This document shows, one piece after another, positions 45,904 through 50,198 of a stretch of DNA of 50,198 bases. The position numbers were made by a program, and so were the translations under genes. Under the pieces are notes generated by a model that saw nothing but the letters and a program-made list of their open reading frames with translations, made no database searches and had not been told where the DNA came from. Each line of letters begins with the position of its first letter. Position 1 is the first letter of the stretch. The DNA is from a virus. Where the stretch lies: positions 1 through 50,198 of the IMG/VR virus record IMGVR_UViG_3300042386_000133; one strand, given 5' to 3'.

Positions 45904-47709
45904 CTATTGTTGTGCTTGCGGTGCACCACCCGCTCTGACTTGAGATACCAAATCTGGATTTTTAGCGAGCACTTGAACCGCTGCTTTATACTTGGCTTCA
46001 TCTGCCATAGTTCTATTAGCCTTTGGTGTCTTTTTCATTTGATCGACAATAATCTGAGCGTTATGAACTTGTTGCATTTTTTGAGCTAGTTCTGGATCTT
46101 GACCTTGCGATCCTTCAACTCCAGGTTGTAATTGCTGATCTTGCATTTGTTGATTCATCATATCCTGCTGTTGGAGCATCTGCTCGTTCTGCAGAACCAT
46201 AGGATTGACCCATCTATATTCGCCCTTCTCAGCAAGATTATTTTCGTTAGAAATTGCCTTATCATTTTTATCAATATCATCGTCTGATTGAAGAAGAACG
46301 TTTTTACGAACCCATTCATGTGAATAATATTTACCAATCATATCCTGAATATTTCTTGCTTGGTTAATACGACCTTCAAGAATTTCAGCATCTTTGAGTT
46401 CAGTGAAGTAGTTATCCTTAGCAAAGTCAAAACGAATGTCATCGACAATAGCATTCCAGTCTTCAAGAGTTGTTACACCCTTTAAGAGTAGCTGTTTCTT
46501 TAACATCTCTAGGAATAGGTTTGAGAATCTTCCTCTCAAACGAATACAGAAACGATTAAACTTTAATTCGTCTCTTGTAATTTCTGTTGCTCTACCAACT
46601 GAGAACAGAGCATCTGAATTAAGTCTTGACACCGGAACATTAAGCGCCTGTAAAAACTTCTTTTGGAAGTATAGGACGTCGTCCATTTGTCCCAGTGTCT
46701 GGCCACCTGGTAGGGTAGTAACCTCCGTACCTCTACCACCTTCACGGCGTGGTAGCCAATAGTCTTCAAGCATCGTCATGAACTTACGATCGTCACGAAT
46801 GTCGCCAGTCTGTGCGTCGTAAATCAAACGGTTCTTATGCTTAACCATAATGTCACGAACATACTGCTCTGCCTTCATCTTAGGAAGATTACCAACGTCA
46901 ATATACCAAATACGACGTTCTGGTGCACGAGCAAGACGATAGATAACTAGAGCGTCTTCCAATGTTCTTAACTGATTAAGTGGCTTGATTGCTTTATGTA
47001 GATATGAGAGAACCATTGTTCCCTGATTGTCAGTAAGACCTGACACAATATGTAAAACTGAATCCTTAGCAATCTTTAGTCCTGTAGTAGATGGACCGAC
47101 TGCTTTATTTCCGAAGTTGAAACCTTTGTCATTGAAAATGAAATATTCATTTACTGTTTTGGTAACAACTGCATCGCCTGGATTATTGGCTTGAATTTTT
47201 TTCTTTTGAACCTCACGGACTTTACGAATCTTACGTGGGTCAACGTAACGTATTTCTTTGATACCTGCTTTTGGGTCGTTATCATCAATGATAACATGAT
47301 AATACAAACGACCGTCAATATACCAACGACGGTAAATTTCATAAGCGTATTTGTTAAACCCTAAAAGGTTCAAACAATGTTGGAACTCATCACGAATAAT
47401 CTTTTTGATATTTTCATTGACTTTTAGCTGTTCAAGATTAATCTGAACAATATGTTCCTCATCAATTGAAATTGATTCATTAACGATTTCATCAACAGCA
47501 GCATCGCATTCTGGCTGTAATGACATCTCACGGTATTTTGTAACTAGCTCTGCTTCAGAACGTACTGTACCATCAAGATCAACATAGGTGCCAAAAGCAC
47601 CACCTGCTGATACGACTACTGCACCGTCATCCGAGTCCTTTGGGGGAGCGAAAGACGGTAGCTCTGGTTCTGGTATCTTTTTTCTAAATTCGAAACCGAA
47701 TAAATCCAT
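45904..47709 (-). CDS. 20: Portal protein gp20
   Basis: 601 residues: FAPPKDSDDGAVVVSAGG, EIVNESISIDEE (EIVNEAI in T4), KEIRYVDPRKIRKVREV, RLARAPERRIWYIDVGNLPK and DVLYFQKKFLQALNVPVSRL are the gp20 core. C-terminal 100 residues are Gln/Met-rich. Forms the dodecameric DNA-entry vertex. ATG overlaps the stop of the homing endonuclease gene. Confidence 0.96.
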   Translation of the reverse strand: MDLFGFEFRKKIPEPELPSFAPPKDSDDGAVVVSAGGAFGTYVDLDGTVRSEAELVTKYREMSLQPECDAAVDEIVNESISIDEEHIVQINLEQLKVNENIKKIIRDEFQHCLNLLGFNKYAYEIYRRWYIDGRLYYHVIIDDNDPKAGIKEIRYVDPRKIRKVREVQKKKIQANNPGDAVVTKTVNEYFIFNDKGFNFGNKAVGPSTTGLKIAKDSVLHIVSGLTDNQGTMVLSYLHKAIKPLNQLRTLEDALVIYRLARAPERRIWYIDVGNLPKMKAEQYVRDIMVKHKNRLIYDAQTGDIRDDRKFMTMLEDYWLPRREGGRGTEVTTLPGGQTLGQMDDVLYFQKKFLQALNVPVSRLNSDALFSVGRATEITRDELKFNRFCIRLRGRFSNLFLEMLKKQLLLKGVTTLEDWNAIVDDIRFDFAKDNYFTELKDAEILEGRINQARNIQDMIGKYYSHEWVRKNVLLQSDDDIDKNDKAISNENNLAEKGEYRWVNPMVLQNEQMLQQQDMMNQQMQDQQLQPGVEGSQGQDPELAQKMQQVHNAQIIVDQMKKTPKANRTMADEAKYKAAVQVLAKNPDLVSQVRAGGAPQAQQ

Positions 47710-48320
47710 TATTTATGTCTCCCTTTCACCCAACCTTCTGGAACTTCATTAGGATTAAAAGCTCTGTTTATTAGACCATTATTATAAACGTTTTTACCAT
47801 ACATATTATTCAATTCGCCTTTTTGTGAAACTTTTTTAATTTCAGACATTTTCTTTTTAACGTCTTCCCTCAAAGCTGGATTTGGATTTTTGTAACCACT
47901 TTCGAATAATTTTTTACGAGCGATTTTCATATTCAATTTATGTTGTTCTGATTTTGGACCACGTAATTTTTGTTTTGTTTTTTCAGAACGTTTTTTTCCA
48001 ATATGAGTTAAAGTGCCTTTTAGTGCACATTCTGAATCGATTGATATGTTATCGGTTTTATTAATCCATTTATCATTTTTCACAACTTTCATTTTCTTTA
48101 AAACTTTTTCTTCCCAAAGACGAGCTTTATTTTCATCTCCAAAAGTTTTTCTTATTTGAATGATATCCGGATCGCCGTATAGATCAGCGAAAGTTTTTAC
48201 ATGTTTTGAAGAAGTAAAATATGTGACCCATAAATCTTCTGGACGACAGTTCTTACTAAATCGAACTCCGTAATAAAATTTATTAAATTTACTCCAGCCG
48301 ATAAGATAGGTATATGCCAT
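47709..48320 (-). CDS. GIY-YIG-type homing endonuclease
   Basis: 203 residues. YTYLIGWSKFNKFYYGVRFS is a GIY-YIG-like core, followed by a Lys-rich middle with NUMOD3-like repeats (KKRSEKTKQKLRGPKSEQHK) and a C-terminal NNGLINRAF element. AT-rich insertion between genes 19 and 20, linked by TAATG to gene 20 and GGAGA to its own start. Typical free-standing phage homing nuclease. Confidence 0.8.
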   Translation of the reverse strand: MAYTYLIGWSKFNKFYYGVRFSKNCRPEDLWVTYFTSSKHVKTFADLYGDPDIIQIRKTFGDENKARLWEEKVLKKMKVVKNDKWINKTDNISIDSECALKGTLTHIGKKRSEKTKQKLRGPKSEQHKLNMKIARKKLFESGYKNPNPALREDVKKKMSEIKKVSQKGELNNMYGKNVYNNGLINRAFNPNEVPEGWVKGRHK

Positions 48321-48329
48321 TTATTTCTC

Positions 48330-48360
48330 CAAAAGTTGGAGGGAGTTTTGACTCCCTCCA
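48330..48360 (-). terminator. Terminator-like hairpin after gene 19
   Basis: Minus-strand perfect 9 bp stem GGAGGGAGT/ACTCCCTCC with a 4-base loop, followed by AACTTTT. The T run is weak, so partial termination is likely before the endonuclease and gene 20. Confidence 0.65.
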
Positions 48361-48379
48361 TTCACATAGTTTAGTTTAT

Positions 48380-48991
48380 TTAGATTACCGGACCAATGTC
48401 GGTTTGAGCTAGATATGGTGTTACCTTACCAGCTGTCTTGACAGAAGCATCTTCAACCACTGGTAGCCAGTAGTCATAAGCAAAGTTAACAGTGAACTCT
48501 TCAATAGCATTCTGTGTATCCCATCCAAGAGTTACACCGCTAATCTGAGTTGGGAAAGCACCAACTAGCTGATAAACACGAAGAACTTCTCCGTCCTTAG
48601 CAAACTGGGTTACATCAACAGCAAATGCCTTATACTGCTCAAAAGAGGCTTCAGGTAGACGAATGTTAGTCTGCATAGTGTTGATAGCATTCTGCCATGC
48701 TTCAAACATTGAACGTACAGAGAAATCTTCATCGTTCATTACTGTGATTGACCAATCAGCAAAAGATCTTTCACCAGCAACTTTAATCTTACGACCGAAG
48801 TATGGTACTTCAATCTGAGAAATTGTTGACTCAGGAAGTTCTGCTGCTCTACAAGTGAACACTAGCTTTTTGAATGCTTCTGGGTTCAAAGGTAGAGTAG
48901 GTGGTGGTGTTACTTGGACTTGGAAGAGGGAGGGGCGTGCGCCCCCCCATGGTAGTCCGTTTACTTTAAAAGAGTTAATATTAAAAGCCAT
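48380..48991 (-). CDS. 19: Tail tube protein gp19
   Basis: 203 residues: AFNINSFKVNGLPWGGARPS, FTCRAAELPESTISQIEVPYFGRKIK (cited here as CRAAELPES and EVPYFGRKIKVAG), FADWSITVMNDEDF and a C-terminal YDYWLPVV. Longer than T4 gp19 by 40 residues. Forms the inner tail tube; sits directly after sheath gene 18. Confidence 0.92.
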   Translation of the reverse strand: MAFNINSFKVNGLPWGGARPSLFQVQVTPPPTLPLNPEAFKKLVFTCRAAELPESTISQIEVPYFGRKIKVAGERSFADWSITVMNDEDFSVRSMFEAWQNAINTMQTNIRLPEASFEQYKAFAVDVTQFAKDGEVLRVYQLVGAFPTQISGVTLGWDTQNAIEEFTVNFAYDYWLPVVEDASVKTAGKVTPYLAQTDIGPVI

Positions 48992-49023
48992 CTATTTTAC
49001 TCCTAGAATATTTTATCTATTTA

Positions 49024-50198
49024 TTAAAACTTACCGATAACTTCAGAGAACTGAACACCAGTTGGGACAGCAACGAAGTTAAGCTGGATAAAGTTAATGC
49101 TTCTAGCAGGTTTAATATAGATGTCTCCAACAAACTGATTGGTGTCAATAATTTGTGGAGTGTTATTAGTGTCGTCACATACAACATAGAAGTCCGTAAT
49201 ACCACGACGTCCCTTGATGGTGCGTAGGTATGGTGTTACAAGATTTCTAAACTGTGCTCTAGTGAAAGCATCATTGAACTCGAATAGCTGATATTTAGCA
49301 GCAGTAGCAATTGCCTTCTCAAGAACAATAAACAATCTGCGAACGTTAATACGATCGAATGCAGATGGCTTATCCTGAAGTGTCTTATCTCCATAAAGAA
49401 CAGTTCCCTGTCCTGGGAATGTTACAACAGGGTTGATGCCGTTGCTATAGAGAACGTCACGTTCAGCCTTGCGTGGGTTAAATGCTAGTTTCACAAGGTT
49501 CTTGATATGACCACGGTTGAAACCAGCTGGTGACCACCAAGCGTCATTTGTAGTATCTGTTCTTGCGCAGATACCAGCAATGTCACCATTTAGTGGGACC
49601 CAACGATAAACGTCGTTGTAACGGTCATACTGATACTTATAACCTGAATCCATGATAGCATAAGAAGAACTGTTTAGAGCGCCTCTCCATGCCTTTAGAT
49701 CCACAGCTTCATCGCCGACGTTATTAAGAACAGTTGATCTTTCTGGAGATACTAGAACAACACAATCTCTTCTAGTTTCTGCTAGATTATCAATCAAGTA
49801 ATTAGCAAGCTGATAACCTGATACAGTTCTACCTCCAACTGAAGTAGTTCCACCGACTGGCTTTCCTTGGATAACCAATGAGATGTCAATGTCTTCAGCT
49901 GACTGGAATAGGTCATATGCTGCACCTAGAATGCCAATTGTAGCTGTTGATTCATTTAAACCATCAGCACCAAGCGCAAAAGTGATATTTGCAGGGGCAG
50001 AAGAGGAGGCCGATACAACGTTTAGAGCAGTTGCCGATGGAGCGCTACTACGATCGTTTGCCCAACGGATATAATTAGAATTCTGGTTAATTATATCTTT
50101 GTAGTAGTTACCTGTACCGTCGTTGTTCTTACCATCAGTAGCACGTGATAGACCCTTATAAACTTCAAGAATTGTTCCTGGAGTTCCAGAGAATTTAC
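49024..50198 (-). CDS. 18: Tail sheath protein gp18 (C-terminal part)
   Basis: The frame runs off the right edge of the window; at least 390 residues are present. DKPSAFDRINVRRLFIVLEKAIA and FNDAFTRAQFRNLVTPYLR are the conserved C-terminal domain of contractile sheath proteins, together with YADKTLQ-like YGDKTLQDKPS and GFNRG. The ATG at 49878 is internal. The gene 19 promoter region lies just downstream. Confidence 0.94.
   Translation of the reverse strand, partial: KFSGTPGTILEVYKGLSRATDGKNNDGTGNYYKDIINQNSNYIRWANDRSSAPSATALNVVSASSSAPANITFALGADGLNESTATIGILGAAYDLFQSAEDIDISLVIQGKPVGGTTSVGGRTVSGYQLANYLIDNLAETRRDCVVLVSPERSTVLNNVGDEAVDLKAWRGALNSSSYAIMDSGYKYQYDRYNDVYRWVPLNGDIAGICARTDTTNDAWWSPAGFNRGHIKNLVKLAFNPRKAERDVLYSNGINPVVTFPGQGTVLYGDKTLQDKPSAFDRINVRRLFIVLEKAIATAAKYQLFEFNDAFTRAQFRNLVTPYLRTIKGRRGITDFYVVCDDTNNTPQIIDTNQFVGDIYIKPARSINFIQLNFVAVPTGVQFSEVIGKF

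Noticed and set aside
1-50198. CRISPR array, rRNA or integrase/attachment site
   Set aside because: No direct repeats with regular spacers, no rRNA-like sequence, and no integrase gene were seen; the genome type is lytic T4-like.

Overview
This window is a contiguous piece of a large T4-superfamily myovirus genome. The evidence is a nearly full set of T4 core genes in T4-like blocks: sliding clamp 45, clamp loader 44 and 62, and RegA; recombination nuclease 46/47 with late sigma factor 55; UvsW and UvsY; and the head-tail block 23, 22, 21, 67, 20, 19 and 18. T4-type late promoters (TATAAATA) stand in front of capsid and other late genes. The host is probably an alphaproteobacterium, perhaps a rhizobium: the phage tRNA-His lacks the extra G at -1 and carries A73, a feature known from an alphaproteobacterial clade. 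The species is not determined by the sequence.

Layout. Positions 1-14403 are read rightward and 14393-50198 leftward; the only clear exceptions are a homing endonuclease gene at 26570 (+) and the convergent end at about 14400. Left part: an RNase H-like fragment, a tRNA-Met, two exported cell-wall-type proteins (RlpA-like and M15-peptidase-like), a ClpP-like protease, a small membrane protein and accessory enzymes. From 4420 to 9952 lies a sugar operon: an AdoMet-decarboxylase-like protein, a frameshifted methyltransferase, an HxGH nucleotidyltransferase, GmhA-, GmhB-, transaldolase- and HddA-like enzymes and a glycosyltransferase. Together these could build a nucleotide-activated heptose from central-metabolism sugar phosphates. 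From 9994 to 14403 come RNase H, PhoH, a RecB-like nuclease and small conserved proteins.

From 15146 to 19168 there is a leftward cluster of 27 canonical tRNA genes plus one aberrant tRNA-like gene. With the tRNA-Met at 271 it covers all 20 amino acids. Two compact RNAs closed by 21-22 bp terminal stems sit among the tRNAs, recalling the stable non-tRNA RNAs of the T4 tRNA cluster. Small secreted or membrane proteins with late promoters are interleaved.

From 24535 to 33633, between the replication genes and the recombination genes, is an accessory island: glycosyltransferase, zinc ribbon, P-loop kinase, a protein resembling amino acid:DNA transferases, an HNH/ParB-like protein, GNAT, amidoligase, class-II glutamine amidotransferase, a TET/JBP-type 2-oxoglutarate dioxygenase and a MazG-like pyrophosphatase. 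This combination suggests hypermodification of the phage DNA and is the most interesting system in the window. The right end is the structural block, broken by a homing endonuclease gene between 19 and 20, and ending inside tail sheath gene 18.

Regulation visible in sequence: early sigma70-like promoters (TTGACT-17-TATAAT) before gene 55, tRNAs and small early genes; T4-like late promoters; C(UUCG)G hairpin terminators; and at 2913-2957 a hairpin that hides a ribosome binding site and carries a late promoter in its loop, the logic known from T4 lysozyme gene e.
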